From the NCBI RefSeq assembly GCF_003634635.1, contig NZ_RBJB01000002.1, positions 744,001 through 808,000 on the forward strand: DNA of 64,000 bases, in the 5' to 3' direction. The stretch's first letter is position 1. Each line of letters opens with the position of its first letter. The notes under the pieces were generated by a model. That model saw only the letters and a program-made list of their open reading frames with translations, made no database searches and was not told the origin of the DNA. The stretch is from Marinobacter nauticus. Lineage in GTDB: Bacteria > Pseudomonadota > Gammaproteobacteria > Pseudomonadales > Oleiphilaceae. This document shows, piece by piece, positions 8,087 through 17,760 of this stretch. Made by a program: the position numbers and the translations under genes.

Positions 8087-9976
8087 ATGACCGTATCCAT
8101 GTCAGCAGTCCAGGCCTTCAGTGCTCCTACGCGAAATCTGTTCTACCATCTTTTGCTTGTGTTGGCAGTGGTTCTGTCGCTGGCGTCTCCCGGCGCCAAG
8201 GCTCTGGGGTCCGGCAATGGCAGCCTGTTTGGTAACAGCGAATTTCTGCCGGTAGATGAAGCACTACCCTTTGATTACACCACTGATAACGGGGCTGTGG
8301 TGCTGGCCTGGAATATCACCCCCGGCCATTACCTCTATAAGAGCCGCATACAGATCAATGCCGTAACTGATGGTGTACAGGTTGGCGAACCCGGCTTTTC
8401 TTTGCCGGGCACGCTGACTGAAGACGAATTCTTTGGTGAGATCACCGTATTTTTTGATCCGGTCCAGGCCAGGGTACCCATCACCCTGCCCGACGGTGTC
8501 CGGGAAGCGGAGCTTCAGGTGACGTACCAGGGCTGTGCAGAGGCCGGGCTTTGTTATCCCCCGCAGACCCGGGACATCTTCTATTACCCTGGTGGCGACG
8601 CTGCCGAGACGGCAGCCAACAGCGTGACCTCCGATACCGGTAATGCGGCGCCCGCAGATACCTCCACCGCGACCGGCCTCGCCGGCTTTCTGTCCAGCCA
8701 GTCGATCTGGATGATCGCCGGCGTATTCTTTTTGCTCGGTCTGGGGCTGACCTTTACGCCCTGCGTTCTGCCCATGGTACCCATCATCTCCTCCATGGTC
8801 TCCGGGCGTAATACAAGAACCACCAGCCACGCATTATTGCTGTCTGGCAGCTATGTGCTGGGCATGGCATTGACCTACGCCGCGGCGGGTGTCATTACCG
8901 GCCTGCTGGGCGCCAGCTTCAATCTCCAGGCGCAGCTACAGTCGCCCTGGGTGCTGAGTGTTTTCGCTGGCCTGTTCGTGGTCTTTGCGCTGTCGATGTT
9001 CGACCTGTTCGAAATCCAGTTACCACGTTTTATTCGGGAACCCCTCAACGATGCCAGCCATCGCCTGACTGGTAGCCGTGTCGCCAGCATCTTCGGCATT
9101 GGTGCCCTTTCAGCACTTATTGTCTCGCCCTGCGTGTCTGCGCCACTGGCCGGCAGCTTGCTGTACATTTCCACCACTCAGGATGCCGTGATCGGCGGTG
9201 TGGCGCTGCTGGCACTGGGCCTGGGCATGGGAGTTCCCCTGATTCTGGTTGCCGTTGGCGGCCGGAAACTGCTGCCAAGCTCAGGGCACTGGATGACCAC
9301 GGTGAAGCACTTCTACGGTGTCATGCTGCTGGCCGTGGCTATCTGGCTGGTTGAGCGCCTGGTACCGGTCTGGTTCAGCCTGACCATGTGGGGGCTGTTG
9401 ATTGCTATTACTGGCGTGCAGCTGGGCGCATTCGATGCCGCCAAGGCTGGCTGGCAGCGCACCCGTAAGGGGCTGGGGCTGGTTATGTTTGCCTATGGCC
9501 TGGCCTTGCTGGCCGGTGCCGTCAGCGGCGCCAACGACCCGCTCAAGCCGCTGGCGCCCTTTGTGGCCTCCGCGGCGCCGGGACCAGTGGCGGGCGAGCT
9601 ATCACATGCCAGCTTCCAGCGTGTTGAGGATCCGAACCAGATCCGCACATTGCTGGCCAATGCCAGTGACCGGGGGCAGCCCGTCATGCTGGACTTCTAT
9701 GCGGACTGGTGTATTTCCTGCAAAGTCATGGAACGCAATGTGTTCAGCGATCCCCAGGTCATCCAGGCACTGTCACCCTACACCCTGCTGCAGATCGACA
9801 TGACGGACAACACGCCCGCACAGCAGGCCCTGCTGGATGAACTCGGCCTGTTTGGCCCCCCGGCAATACTGTTCTATCAGGCGAGCGGGTCAGAGCTCAG
9901 CAACGCCCGCGTACTGGGCGAGATGGATCGGGATCAGTTTCTGGAGCACGTGGCCAACATTGGTCAGAAACTCTGA
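8087..9976 (+). CDS. dsbD: Thiol:disulfide interchange protein DsbD
   Basis: A 629-residue inner-membrane protein that carries electrons from cytoplasmic thioredoxin to periplasmic DsbC and cytochrome c maturation proteins. After a signal peptide (about residues 15-40) comes the periplasmic alpha domain with redox Cys150 and Cys156 (QGCAEAGLCYPP). The eight-helix beta domain has Cys226 (TPCVLPMVP) and Cys349 (SPCVSAPLAG). The C-terminal thioredoxin-like gamma domain has CISC at 542-545. All six functional cysteines are present. ATG 8087 was chosen near AGGAA; an ATG at 8099 is also possible. The many c-type cytochromes in this window would depend on this supply of reductant. The gene ends 2 bases from the convergent tusA. 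Confidence 0.95.
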   Translation: MTVSMSAVQAFSAPTRNLFYHLLLVLAVVLSLASPGAKALGSGNGSLFGNSEFLPVDEALPFDYTTDNGAVVLAWNITPGHYLYKSRIQINAVTDGVQVGEPGFSLPGTLTEDEFFGEITVFFDPVQARVPITLPDGVREAELQVTYQGCAEAGLCYPPQTRDIFYYPGGDAAETAANSVTSDTGNAAPADTSTATGLAGFLSSQSIWMIAGVFFLLGLGLTFTPCVLPMVPIISSMVSGRNTRTTSHALLLSGSYVLGMALTYAAAGVITGLLGASFNLQAQLQSPWVLSVFAGLFVVFALSMFDLFEIQLPRFIREPLNDASHRLTGSRVASIFGIGALSALIVSPCVSAPLAGSLLYISTTQDAVIGGVALLALGLGMGVPLILVAVGGRKLLPSSGHWMTTVKHFYGVMLLAVAIWLVERLVPVWFSLTMWGLLIAITGVQLGAFDAAKAGWQRTRKGLGLVMFAYGLALLAGAVSGANDPLKPLAPFVASAAPGPVAGELSHASFQRVEDPNQIRTLLANASDRGQPVMLDFYADWCISCKVMERNVFSDPQVIQALSPYTLLQIDMTDNTPAQQALLDELGLFGPPAILFYQASGSELSNARVLGEMDRDQFLEHVANIGQKL

Positions 9977-9977
9977 G

Positions 9978-10223
9978 TCAGGCGTCCTGACAGCGGCGGA
10001 TCAGAAACAGGAATTCGCCGCCCGCTTCCTGCTGACTGAGAAGTTCGTGCCCGAGGAACTGGCAGAACCTCGGGATATCCCGAGTGGTTGAAGGATCGGT
10101 GGCCACCACCCGCAGCACCTGCCCAACCTCAACATCGAGGATGCGATTGTGCAGCATCATGACCGGCTCGGGACAGAACAGTCCCCGTGCATCCAGTTCT
10201 GCGTGATAATCATGATCGGACAA
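9978..10223 (-). CDS. tusA: TusA-family sulfur-carrier protein
   Basis: An 81-residue SirA/TusA protein. The family signature [17 protein letters not shown] carries the persulfide-bearing Cys in a CPEP box at about residue 17. TusA passes sulfur from IscS to the TusBCD-TusE relay for 2-thiouridine formation on tRNA. A GGAG-type site precedes the ATG at 10223 (revcomp of CTCC). It stands alone, convergent with dsbD and divergent from the monooxygenase-fold gene. General TusA-like carriers can serve other sulfur pathways, so the tRNA role is inferred from similarity to canonical TusA. Confidence 0.92.
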   Translation of the reverse strand: MSDHDYHAELDARGLFCPEPVMMLHNRILDVEVGQVLRVVATDPSTTRDIPRFCQFLGHELLSQQEAGGEFLFLIRRCQDA

Positions 10224-10307
10224 GCGTGACCTCCTGCAAGTAGCGTGATTTTTCTGAATCCAGTGCTAAATTATTGTTTATAGCAGCGAAAATAAAGGGA
10301 GATTGTC

Positions 10308-10601
10308 ATGATTCGGGTACTTATTGAACGCCATATTGCCGAAACTCTGGAGTCGGCCTACGAAGACCGGGCCAGAAAAGTGTTACAGCAGGCCGTCAGT
10401 GCCCCGGGCTTTATCTCCGGTGAGACCCTGGTCGACTGCCGCGACCCCAACCATCGCATGACACTGGCAAACTGGCGTTCAGAGGCAGACTGGGATCGCT
10501 GGTACCGCTCTCCTGAACGCCGGGAATTAATGGCGGAACTCACCCCCATGATGGACCGGGATGAAGCCATTACCGTGCTCCAGCACAGCGATATGCCGTG
10601 A
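10308..10601 (+). CDS. Antibiotic biosynthesis monooxygenase (ABM)-fold protein
   Basis: A 97-residue single-domain protein with the ferredoxin-like alpha/beta ABM fold: MIRVLIERHIAETLESAYED, the GFISGETLVDCRDPNHRMTLANWRSEADWDRWYRS core and a helical end. Small ABM proteins include quinol monooxygenases, haem-degrading enzymes and proteins of unknown activity; the sequence does not decide between them. It lacks a signal peptide. A strong GGGAG ribosome binding site precedes the ATG. It is probably monocistronic, divergent from tusA and convergent with rlmM. Confidence 0.85.
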   Translation: MIRVLIERHIAETLESAYEDRARKVLQQAVSAPGFISGETLVDCRDPNHRMTLANWRSEADWDRWYRSPERRELMAELTPMMDRDEAITVLQHSDMP

Positions 10602-10610
10602 GCCCGGTGA

Positions 10611-11687
10611 TCAGTCCAGGCGCTCGATGAAGCAGGTTATTTCTTCCCTGTCGTGGTAGAGGTGCCGGGCCCGGAGCCGGCAATTGAGCTCGGCCTCTGC
10701 CAGCCCCTGCAGCAGTATGTCCCGGCAGATCAGCCACTCCTCATAACGTTTCTTCATGGGTAGCTTGAGATTGAACACTGTGTAGCGACACAGCTTGCCG
10801 CCTACCCAGTCCAGCGCCAGGCGCGCTGTTTTTCGGGGCTTGTCGACGATATCGCAGACCATCCAGTCCACGGCCCGCTTCGGGCGCCAGGCGTAGCCAT
10901 CAGCCCGGACATGCTCAACATGCCCTGTGGCCATCAACTCTGGATTCATGGGGCCATTATCGACCGCCGTCACCATCATGCCTTGCTGAACCAGTTGCCA
11001 GGTCCATCCGCCGGGAGCGGCGCCCAGATCTACCGCTTTCCGGCCGCCACCCAGGTAGTCCAGATAACGATCTTCAGGAATAAAGACTTTCCACGCCTCT
11101 TCGAGTTTGAGCGCAGACCGGCTGGGCGCTGAGGCAGGCAAACGCAAACGGGGTATGCCCTGCGGAAAAGGGGATCGATTATCGGCCAGGCTTAACCCGA
11201 CAACAGCCGTTTCAAAATCCAGCAACAGCAACTCCAGACGGTCACCTTTGGCACTGTCCGAGTCCTGCGCCAGCAAGCCCGCCTCCCTGAGTCCGCGGGA
11301 CAGGGGTGCCACCCATTTTCGGGCAAAGTTGCCCAGATCGCGGTCTTCATTGGTTTCCGTAAGCCGGGTTTCCAGTCGTGATGCCAGGCTGCCCTGCCAA
11401 TCGGCGCCCCGGAGGAACTCGATAACGGCTCCAACCCGGTCCCTGGCCGGCAGCGGGCAATCGCCAATCACCAGAAACCAGTCCCGCACAAAGACCAGCT
11501 CGCCCAGCGGTATTCTCTGCATCAATTCAAAGGCGGATTCGGGCCCGCCAAGGGTAAACCGCACGAGCCCTGCGTTCCTGATCGGCTGAAAGTAACCGAA
11601 CAGGCCACAAGCGGCCGCCGAATCCATCAACTCCTGGCCCGCCTCGGTTTCAAACCCCGGGCGACACATCAGCATTATCTGTTGCAT
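10611..11687 (-). CDS. rlmM: 23S rRNA 2'-O-ribose C2498 methyltransferase RlmM
   Basis: A 358-residue methyltransferase that modifies C2498 in 23S rRNA with S-adenosylmethionine. The N-terminal THUMP-like region begins with MLMCRPGFETEAGQEL. The C-terminal Rossmann domain shows the SAM-binding AVDLGAAPGGWTWQLVQQG, then VTAVDNGPMN, ADGYAW, DWMVCDIVDKP and NLKLPMKKRYEE, which provide the K-D-K-type catalytic set of 2'-O-methyltransferases. I use ATG 11687 (MQQIMLMCRP), the family N-terminus, in place of a longer frame. The gene is convergent with the ABM gene, with a 9-base gap between their stops. Confidence 0.93.
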   Translation of the reverse strand: MQQIMLMCRPGFETEAGQELMDSAAACGLFGYFQPIRNAGLVRFTLGGPESAFELMQRIPLGELVFVRDWFLVIGDCPLPARDRVGAVIEFLRGADWQGSLASRLETRLTETNEDRDLGNFARKWVAPLSRGLREAGLLAQDSDSAKGDRLELLLLDFETAVVGLSLADNRSPFPQGIPRLRLPASAPSRSALKLEEAWKVFIPEDRYLDYLGGGRKAVDLGAAPGGWTWQLVQQGMMVTAVDNGPMNPELMATGHVEHVRADGYAWRPKRAVDWMVCDIVDKPRKTARLALDWVGGKLCRYTVFNLKLPMKKRYEEWLICRDILLQGLAEAELNCRLRARHLYHDREEITCFIERLD

Positions 11688-11818
11688 TCCATAACCTTGT
11701 TGGTGACCACTGTCAGGATTCTGACGCACTGACAGCGATAAAACTTGAACGTGTTTAACGGCAGCACTTGTTCACGCTGGCTACACTTTCCGCCTCCCAA
11801 CGTACCGCCTGGTGGAAG

Positions 11819-13708
11819 ATGCTCCGACTCTGGAACCTGCTTACGGCCTGTTTTCTGGCCACGGCTGGCCTACTGTTCAGCGGCCAGCTTGCGGCTATGG
11901 AACCGTGTCCCGCTCTTGATGCCGCCAGCCCGGACGCCCGAAGTGCGATCAACCACCACATCTGTTTCTACTCGGCCCGCCCGGGTGAACCGGCCCATTC
12001 TGCAACCGCACCGGAGGAACTGCCGGCTGAACTGGCCTGGAAATCAGCCCGGGGCCATGATCTGGTATTCAGTCACACGGATTCCGTGTACTGGATTCAG
12101 CTCAATGTCCGCAACAGCAGCACCGAATCCGGTCTCTGGTACCTGAAGCTTCATTACCCACTGCTGGATGAGGTGACGTTCTGGCAAAAAAGCCGCTACC
12201 AAAGCGGCTACAGCCCTGAGGACGTCCGACCGCCACTGGCGACCGGCGACTTGTTCCCGTTTGCCACAAGAGGCATAGATTACCGTTATTACCTGCTCCC
12301 CGTCACACTGAATGCCGGGGAAAGCCGCGCCATCCTCATCCGGGTGCATAGCAGTGGCGCACTCAATGTGCCCCTGGGCATGATGACACCCGGTGAGGTT
12401 GTTGCCGAAAGCAATCACCTCACTCTCGTGCACGGCCTGTTTTATGGCGCGATGCTGGTACTGGCGGCATTCAACCTTCTGCTGTTCTTCAGTTCCGGCA
12501 CCCGTTACTATTTTTACAACGCCTTCTACATTACCTCTCTGGGTATGTTCCTGTTCGCCATGGGCGGCTTTGCCAACCAGTACTTCTGGCCCAACAGTAC
12601 GGCGCTGGCAAATCCCTCCATTCCGCTGACGCTCGCGGTCTGTGCACTGGCAATGGCCCTGTTTGGCAGCTCCTTTCTGGAGGTCGGCCCCGGAACTCTC
12701 TCAGCCAAGGTTCTGAAGTCACTGGCCACAGTCGCCACGGGTGCTGTGACACTGACACTCATCATTCCCTATACAAAATCCATTCTGATCAACACCGCGT
12801 TGGCGCTTATGGTTATTGTGGCTCTGCAGGTCATCGCCTACGTCCGCTGGCGACAGGGCTACAAACCCGCCTTCTGGTACCTGGCAGCCTGGATGGTGAT
12901 GGTTATCGGCGCACTGATCTATGCCATGGCCGCGTTTGGCTATCTGGGCGATTACCCGGCCCGGGAAGTGATGATGCAGGCGATCGTCGGCGGCCAGGTG
13001 ATCCTGCTGAACTATGCCCTGGTGCAACGCTGGCGCCTGCTTAACCAGAAATTGCTGGATGTCGAACACCAGGCCCGGACGGAACTGGAACTAAAGGTTC
13101 ATGAGCGCACGGCCCAGCTCCGCAACACCATGCGGGAACTGGAGCAGGCAAACCGGAAACTGGCCTCTATAAGCCTCAATGATGCGCTCACCGGCCTGTA
13201 CAACCGGCGTCACATGGATAACCTTTTACCTGAACTCTGCAGGGAAGCCCGTCGAACCGGAAATCCATTATCCCTGGCCCTGATTGATGCCGATCACTTC
13301 AAGCGAATTAACGATACCTGGGGCCATGACTTTGGCGATAAGTGCCTGAAACAGATCGCGGGTATTCTGGATGAGCATGTCAAACGCCCCAGGGATGTGG
13401 CCATCCGGTTTGGCGGTGAGGAATTTGCCCTGCTGCTCCCGGGCACTGACCTGGACGGTGCACGCACGCTCTGTCTCGGCATACTCAAAGCCATGCGGAA
13501 AACCCCGCTTATCGCTCCGGGCAATAAGACTTTTCATCTGACACTCAGCGCCGGGATTGCCGAACTGGCTACGGGACAGGAGCCGACCGACCTGTTCCGG
13601 AAAGCCGATGAAGCACTCTATCAGGCCAAAGGCGCAGGGCGGGATCAGATCGTACTCGCCAATCGTGTTTCAACGCCTGATCACAGTACGGCATCTTCGG
13701 CAAACTGA
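11819..13708 (+). CDS. Membrane diguanylate cyclase with 7TMR-DISM sensor
   Basis: A 629-residue protein that should make cyclic di-GMP in response to an external ligand. Order of parts: signal peptide (residues 1-26), a periplasmic beta-rich 7TMR-DISMED2-type domain (about 45-185), seven predicted membrane helices (about 200-410), a coiled coil (LDVEHQARTELELKVHERTAQL) and a GGDEF domain. The active-site motif is GGEEF at 532-536 and RPRD five residues before it is an intact product-inhibition I-site. No EAL domain. ATG 11819 follows GGTGGAAG; a TTG at 11768 is the alternative. The last 28 bases overlap the convergent hydrolase gene. The ligand is unknown; DISMED2 domains are thought to bind carbohydrates. 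Confidence 0.92.
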   Translation: MLRLWNLLTACFLATAGLLFSGQLAAMEPCPALDAASPDARSAINHHICFYSARPGEPAHSATAPEELPAELAWKSARGHDLVFSHTDSVYWIQLNVRNSSTESGLWYLKLHYPLLDEVTFWQKSRYQSGYSPEDVRPPLATGDLFPFATRGIDYRYYLLPVTLNAGESRAILIRVHSSGALNVPLGMMTPGEVVAESNHLTLVHGLFYGAMLVLAAFNLLLFFSSGTRYYFYNAFYITSLGMFLFAMGGFANQYFWPNSTALANPSIPLTLAVCALAMALFGSSFLEVGPGTLSAKVLKSLATVATGAVTLTLIIPYTKSILINTALALMVIVALQVIAYVRWRQGYKPAFWYLAAWMVMVIGALIYAMAAFGYLGDYPAREVMMQAIVGGQVILLNYALVQRWRLLNQKLLDVEHQARTELELKVHERTAQLRNTMRELEQANRKLASISLNDALTGLYNRRHMDNLLPELCREARRTGNPLSLALIDADHFKRINDTWGHDFGDKCLKQIAGILDEHVKRPRDVAIRFGGEEFALLLPGTDLDGARTLCLGILKAMRKTPLIAPGNKTFHLTLSAGIAELATGQEPTDLFRKADEALYQAKGAGRDQIVLANRVSTPDHSTASSAN

Positions 13709-14331
13709 CGCGTCAGAAGAGCAGCCTGCGCAATCAGGTCGGACTGTTGCTCTGGCTGCCGCGCCAGAGGCTGAAAATCGTGATTTCCGCCGTCCAGCCA
13801 GCACAGCCGGGTGAGACCCGGGATCTGCCCCTGTGCCTTCAGCTCATCCGGTTTGCCGAATGGGTCCCGGGTACCCTGCACCACCAGTAGAGGAACCGCG
13901 ACCTTATCCAGATGGTCAGTCCGCCAACGATCCAGCTTCCCCGGCGGGTGAAACGGATAGCCATAACAGGCAACGCCATCAATATCCCTGCACTTCCCGG
14001 CAGCCAGAAGCGTGGCCATCCGCCCTCCCATTGATTTCCCCCCCACCAACAGTGGTACCTGACTTCCGAGCTCCTCTCTGGCCAGGGACACCTGATCTTC
14101 AAATGCCGCCAGCAAAGCCGGCTGCCGATCGGGCGGTCGTTTTCTGCCATCCTCCCGACGCTTCACCATATAGGGAAACTCAAACCGCACACTTTCGATG
14201 CCTTGCCCTGCGAGAGCCTCAGCTAACAACTCCATGAACAATGAGTCCATGGGCGCGCCTGCGCCGTGGGCCAGTATCATTACGGCTTTGGCATCTTTTC
14301 CGTAGCCTTTGGTCTTAATTCTTTTCACCAA
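13681..14331 (-). CDS. Alpha/beta hydrolase, KANL3/Tex30-like
   Basis: A 216-residue cytoplasmic alpha/beta hydrolase. AVMILAHGAGAPMDS is the oxyanion region, VGGKSMGGRMA contains the nucleophile Ser in a GxSxGG elbow, GTRDPFGK the acid Asp and GGNHDFQ the catalytic His, so the triad is complete. The short length and the motif order match the KANL3/Tex30 family of putative hydrolases. The substrate is unknown. Its final 28 bases overlap the diguanylate cyclase gene on the other strand. Confidence 0.88.
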   Translation of the reverse strand: MVKRIKTKGYGKDAKAVMILAHGAGAPMDSLFMELLAEALAGQGIESVRFEFPYMVKRREDGRKRPPDRQPALLAAFEDQVSLAREELGSQVPLLVGGKSMGGRMATLLAAGKCRDIDGVACYGYPFHPPGKLDRWRTDHLDKVAVPLLVVQGTRDPFGKPDELKAQGQIPGLTRLCWLDGGNHDFQPLARQPEQQSDLIAQAALLTRQFAEDAVL

Positions 14332-14478
14332 TTTTCTCTCTCTCGCTCCTGTTGCGGATCAAACCCGATGACAGAATGGATCTGGCAAGCCATTAAAGCG
14401 TCAATAAAAACATATTGAATAGACTTGCAACTTACTGGCCAGCCTACTGATTCCGGCGGATTTGACGGATGTCATAAC

Positions 14479-14520
14479 TTGATCTTGATCATTGCAAAGG
14501 AATAATCGTTTCTCCATACT
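14479..14520 (+). promoter_or_regulatory. Anr/FNR-type box and promoter of ccoNOQP
   Basis: TTGATCTTGATCAT (14479-14492) matches the FNR/Anr consensus TTGAT-N4-ATCAA in 9 of 10 bases. A -10-like CATACT (14515-14520) places the box centre about 41.5 bases before the predicted start site, the geometry of class II FNR activation. The ccoN ATG is at 14563. The oxidase operon is therefore expected to be induced at low oxygen. The rest of the 231-bp gap (14332-14562) shows an AT-rich stretch near 14390-14420 likely to hold the hydrolase promoter. Confidence 0.75.
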
Positions 14521-14562
14521 TGCCCCCGCATAATTCCCCATCCTGAACCCATTGGTAAGGCT

Positions 14563-15993
14563 ATGAGCACAGTAAATGCAAACCTGACATACAACTATAA
14601 GGTGGTGAGACAATTCGCCATCATGACAGTGGTATGGGGTATTGTAGGTATGGCTCTGGGTGTGCTGATTGCAGCACAGCTGGTTTGGCCATCCCTCAAC
14701 CTCGACCTGCCCTTTACTCACTTCGGTCGCTTGCGGCCGCTGCATACCAACGCCGTAATCTTCGGCTTTGGCGGAAGTGCCCTTTTTGCAACGTCCTACT
14801 ACGTCGTTCAGCGAACCTGCCAGGCTCGCCTGATGTCTGACGGATTGGCGGCGTTCACCTTCTGGGGCTGGCAAGCGATCATCGTGGCTGCTGCCATCAC
14901 CCTGCCGATGGGCCTGACAACGTCCAAGGAATACGCCGAGCTGGAATGGCCGATTGACATCGCGATTGCGGTTGTCTGGGTCAGCTACGCCCTGGTGTTC
15001 TTCGGAACCGTGATGAAGCGTAGCACTCCGCACATCTACGTTGCCAACTGGTTCTACGGTGCGTTCATCATTACCGTTGCTGTACTGCATATCGGTAATA
15101 ACATGGCGCTGCCGGCCACCGCCTTCAAGTCGTACTCCGCCTATGCGGGTGTTACCGATGCGATGATGCAGTGGTGGTACGGTCACAACGCGGTGGGCTT
15201 CTTCCTGACTGCCGGCTTCCTGGGCATGATGTACTACTTCGTTCCCAAGCAGGCCAACCGTCCGGTTTACTCCTATCGCCTGTCTATCGTGCACTTCTGG
15301 GCACTGATCGCCACATACGTCTGGGCCGGTGGTCACCACCTGCATTACTCCGCTCTGCCTGACTGGGCACAGACCGCAGGCATGGTAATGTCCCTGATTC
15401 TGCTGGCGCCGTCCTGGGGCGGTATGATCAACGGCATGATGACCCTGTCCGGCGCCTGGCACAAACTGCGCACTGACCCTATCCTGCGCTTCCTGGTGGT
15501 TTCTCTGTCCTTCTACGGTATGTCTACCTTCGAAGGCCCGATGATGTCTATCAAGACCGTAAACGCTCTGTCCCACAACACTGACTGGACCATCGGCCAC
15601 GTGCACTCCGGCGCCCTGGGCTGGGTTGCCATGATCAGTATCGGTGCGGTTTACCACCTGATCCCGAAACTGTGGGGCATCCAGGCCATGTACAGCACTG
15701 CCCTGATCAACACTCACTTCTGGCTGGCTACCGTAGGCACCGTGCTTTACATCGCCGCCATGTGGGTGAATGGCATCATGCAAGGTCTGATGTGGCGTGC
15801 AGTGAACGAAGACGGCACCCTGACCTACAGCTTCGTGGAAGCGCTTGAAGCCTCCTACCCGGGCTACTTTGTACGCTTCATCGGTGGCGCGATCTTCCTG
15901 ACCGGCATGCTGATCATGGCCTACAACGTGTACATGACCGTACGCCAGAAAGACGCCGTTGCAGAAGATAATGCTGCGGTTCAGGCGGCGTAA
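14563..15993 (+). CDS. ccoN: cbb3-type cytochrome c oxidase subunit I
   Basis: The 476-residue catalytic subunit of the high-affinity haem-copper oxidase, with about 12 membrane helices. It reduces oxygen at the haem b3-CuB centre and pumps protons. Conserved segments include [13 protein letters not shown] (haem b ligand His), [25 protein letters not shown] (CuB His and the cross-linked Tyr region), [11 protein letters not shown] (CuB His pair), and [17 protein letters not shown] (haem ligands). First gene of ccoNOQP, preceded by an Anr/FNR box. The ATG at 14563 has a purine-rich site (GGTAAGG). ccoO starts 14 bases after its stop. Confidence 0.98.
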   Translation: MSTVNANLTYNYKVVRQFAIMTVVWGIVGMALGVLIAAQLVWPSLNLDLPFTHFGRLRPLHTNAVIFGFGGSALFATSYYVVQRTCQARLMSDGLAAFTFWGWQAIIVAAAITLPMGLTTSKEYAELEWPIDIAIAVVWVSYALVFFGTVMKRSTPHIYVANWFYGAFIITVAVLHIGNNMALPATAFKSYSAYAGVTDAMMQWWYGHNAVGFFLTAGFLGMMYYFVPKQANRPVYSYRLSIVHFWALIATYVWAGGHHLHYSALPDWAQTAGMVMSLILLAPSWGGMINGMMTLSGAWHKLRTDPILRFLVVSLSFYGMSTFEGPMMSIKTVNALSHNTDWTIGHVHSGALGWVAMISIGAVYHLIPKLWGIQAMYSTALINTHFWLATVGTVLYIAAMWVNGIMQGLMWRAVNEDGTLTYSFVEALEASYPGYFVRFIGGAIFLTGMLIMAYNVYMTVRQKDAVAEDNAAVQAA

Positions 15994-16007
15994 GGGAGAG
16001 AGACCAG

Positions 16008-16616
16008 ATGAGACACGAAATAGTCGAAAAGAACCTTGGTCTGATGATCGTGCTGATCGTGCTGACCATCAGTGGCGGTTTCCTTGCGGAAGTGGTACCC
16101 CTGTTCTTCCACAAAGAGGTGAACGAGCCGGTCGAAGGCCTGGAGCCTCTGTCCGCTCTGGAACTGGAAGGCCGGGACATTTACATCCGTGAAGGCTGCC
16201 ACGTGTGCCATACCCAGCAGATCCGTCCGTTCCGGGCTGAGACTGAGCGTTATGGTCACTACTCCGTTGCGGGCGAGTTCGTTTATGACCGTCCGTTCCT
16301 GTGGGGTTCCAAGCGTACCGGGCCGGACCTGGCTCGTGTAGGTGGTCGTTACTCGGATGCCTGGCAGCGCCAGCACCTGTACGATCCGCGCAGCGTGGTA
16401 CCCGAATCCAACATGCCTGCCTTCCCGTGGCTGTTCGAGAATCGTGTTGATCACGGTTCCATTGAGTCCCGGATGAAGACGCTGCAAACGCTCGGCGTGC
16501 CATACAGCGACGAACAGATTGCCAACGCAGCGAATGAGATCGAAGGCAAATTTGAAATCGAAGCGCTGGTCGCATACCTGCAGCAGCTGGGTACTGTGAT
16601 TTCAGAGAAGCGGTGA
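16008..16616 (+). CDS. ccoO: cbb3-type cytochrome c oxidase subunit II
   Basis: A 202-residue membrane-anchored monohaem cytochrome c. One N-terminal membrane helix (about residues 12-32) is followed by a periplasmic domain with the haem-binding CHVCH in [15 protein letters not shown]. The distal Met ligand is probably in [13 protein letters not shown]. It passes electrons from CcoP to the CcoN binuclear centre. Length is normal. A GGGAG site lies just before the ATG. Part of ccoNOQP. Confidence 0.97.
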   Translation: MRHEIVEKNLGLMIVLIVLTISGGFLAEVVPLFFHKEVNEPVEGLEPLSALELEGRDIYIREGCHVCHTQQIRPFRAETERYGHYSVAGEFVYDRPFLWGSKRTGPDLARVGGRYSDAWQRQHLYDPRSVVPESNMPAFPWLFENRVDHGSIESRMKTLQTLGVPYSDEQIANAANEIEGKFEIEALVAYLQQLGTVISEKR

Positions 16617-16620
16617 TCCC

Positions 16621-16806
16621 ATGGATATTAATGAGTTACGCGGCATTCACACGCTGCTGGTAATGGCAGCGTTCTTCGGAATCGTCTGGTGGGCGTACAG
16701 CGCCCACCGCAAGAAGGCCAACGACGAGGCAGCACACCTCCCCTTCGATGACGACGAAGTCGAAAAGCGTACTCTCGAACAGGAAAAAACGGAGAAGAAA
16801 CAATGA
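16621..16806 (+). CDS. ccoQ: cbb3-type oxidase small subunit CcoQ
   Basis: A 61-residue protein with one membrane helix (about residues 9-28, LLVMAAFFGIVWWAYSA) followed by a charged cytoplasmic tail that ends in EKRTLEQEKTEKKQ. CcoQ stabilises the oxidase, especially the CcoP association. It starts 4 bases after ccoO and its last bases overlap the ccoP ATG (ATGA). Position and size define the call more than the weakly conserved sequence. Confidence 0.95.
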   Translation: MDINELRGIHTLLVMAAFFGIVWWAYSAHRKKANDEAAHLPFDDDEVEKRTLEQEKTEKKQ

Positions 16807-17693
16807 GTACCTTCTGGAGCATCTGGGTCAGTGTGATCGTGCTCGGTACCGTTTTCGGCTGCTGGTGGCTCCTCTGGGCCACCCGCAAGAGCCAGACAAC
16901 CGATACTGAAACCGACCGGACAATGGGCCATTCCTTTGATGGCATTGAGGAATACGATAACCCTCTGCCGAAATGGTGGTTCTACCTGTTCGTAGCAACC
17001 TGCATCTTCGCCCTTGGCTACCTGGCTCTGTACCCGGGCCTGGGTAACTTCAAGGGTCTGCTGGGATGGACATCCACCAACCAGTGGGAAGCGGAAGTGG
17101 CAGCTGCCGAAGAGAAATACGGCGAAATCTATGCCCAGTTCGGCGACACCGCCATTCCTGAACTGGCGCAGAACGACGACGCCATGAAGATCGGCCAGCG
17201 CCTGTTTGCCAACAACTGTTCGGTCTGTCACGGCACCGCCGCTCGCGGCCAGGTGGGCTTCCCCAACCTGACCGACGACGACTGGCTGTGGGGTGGTCAA
17301 CCAGACCAGATCCTGCACAGCATTGCCCAGGGTCGTAACGGCAATATGCCTGCAAAGGGCGTCATGCCGAATATGACCAATGAGCAAGTCGATCAGGTGG
17401 TTAACTACGTGCTGAGCTTCAGTGGACGCGAAGAAGATGCCGAGGCGGCCAAAGCTGGCGCCCAGGTGTTCGCACAGGCCTGCGTTGCCTGCCACGGTCC
17501 GGAAGGCAAAGGTATGGAAGCCATGGGTGCGCCCAACCTGACCGACAATGTCTGGCTCTACGGTTCCACCTATGAGTGGATCAAGGAGACCGTGATGAAC
17601 GGTCGCCAGAACCAGATGCCTGCACAAGGCGGTCGTCTGTCCGACGACCAGATTCAGATCCTGGCAGCGTACGTTTACAGCCTGTCTAACTGA
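16803..17693 (+). CDS. ccoP: cbb3-type cytochrome c oxidase subunit III (diheme)
   Basis: A 296-residue diheme cytochrome c. Two N-terminal membrane helices (about 5-25 and 56-78) precede two cytochrome c domains with haem sites CSVCH (in NNCSVCHGTAARG) and CVACH (in QACVACHGPEGKG); Met ligands are likely in NMPAKGV and QMPAQGG. It accepts electrons from soluble or membrane c-type cytochromes. It overlaps ccoQ by 4 bases. Two hairpins directly after the stop separate it from ccoGHIS. Confidence 0.97.
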   Translation: MSTFWSIWVSVIVLGTVFGCWWLLWATRKSQTTDTETDRTMGHSFDGIEEYDNPLPKWWFYLFVATCIFALGYLALYPGLGNFKGLLGWTSTNQWEAEVAAAEEKYGEIYAQFGDTAIPELAQNDDAMKIGQRLFANNCSVCHGTAARGQVGFPNLTDDDWLWGGQPDQILHSIAQGRNGNMPAKGVMPNMTNEQVDQVVNYVLSFSGREEDAEAAKAGAQVFAQACVACHGPEGKGMEAMGAPNLTDNVWLYGSTYEWIKETVMNGRQNQMPAQGGRLSDDQIQILAAYVYSLSN

Positions 17694-17697
17694 ATCC

Positions 17698-17760
17698 GAC
17701 CCGGCCAGGCTCGCCCTGGCCCGGTCTTCTCAACCCTGTATCTGCGCCCGCGGGTACAGG
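17698..17760 (+). terminator. Tandem hairpins between ccoP and ccoG
   Basis: First hairpin: GGCCAGG (17703-17709) pairs with CCTGGCC (17715-17721), extended by GACC/GGTC. Second hairpin: CCTGTA (17735-17740) pairs with TACAGG (17755-17760), extended through two G-T wobbles to about 11 pairs around a tetraloop. Neither has a clear U-tract, so they may act as a partial terminator or as 3'-end stabilisers of the ccoNOQP transcript. Confidence 0.5.

Noticed and set aside
14401..15783. Long open frame (460 codons) antisense to ccoN.
   Set aside because: It is rich in His and Gln as expected from reverse-reading a membrane protein gene, has no ribosome binding site or family motif, and ccoN is unambiguous.
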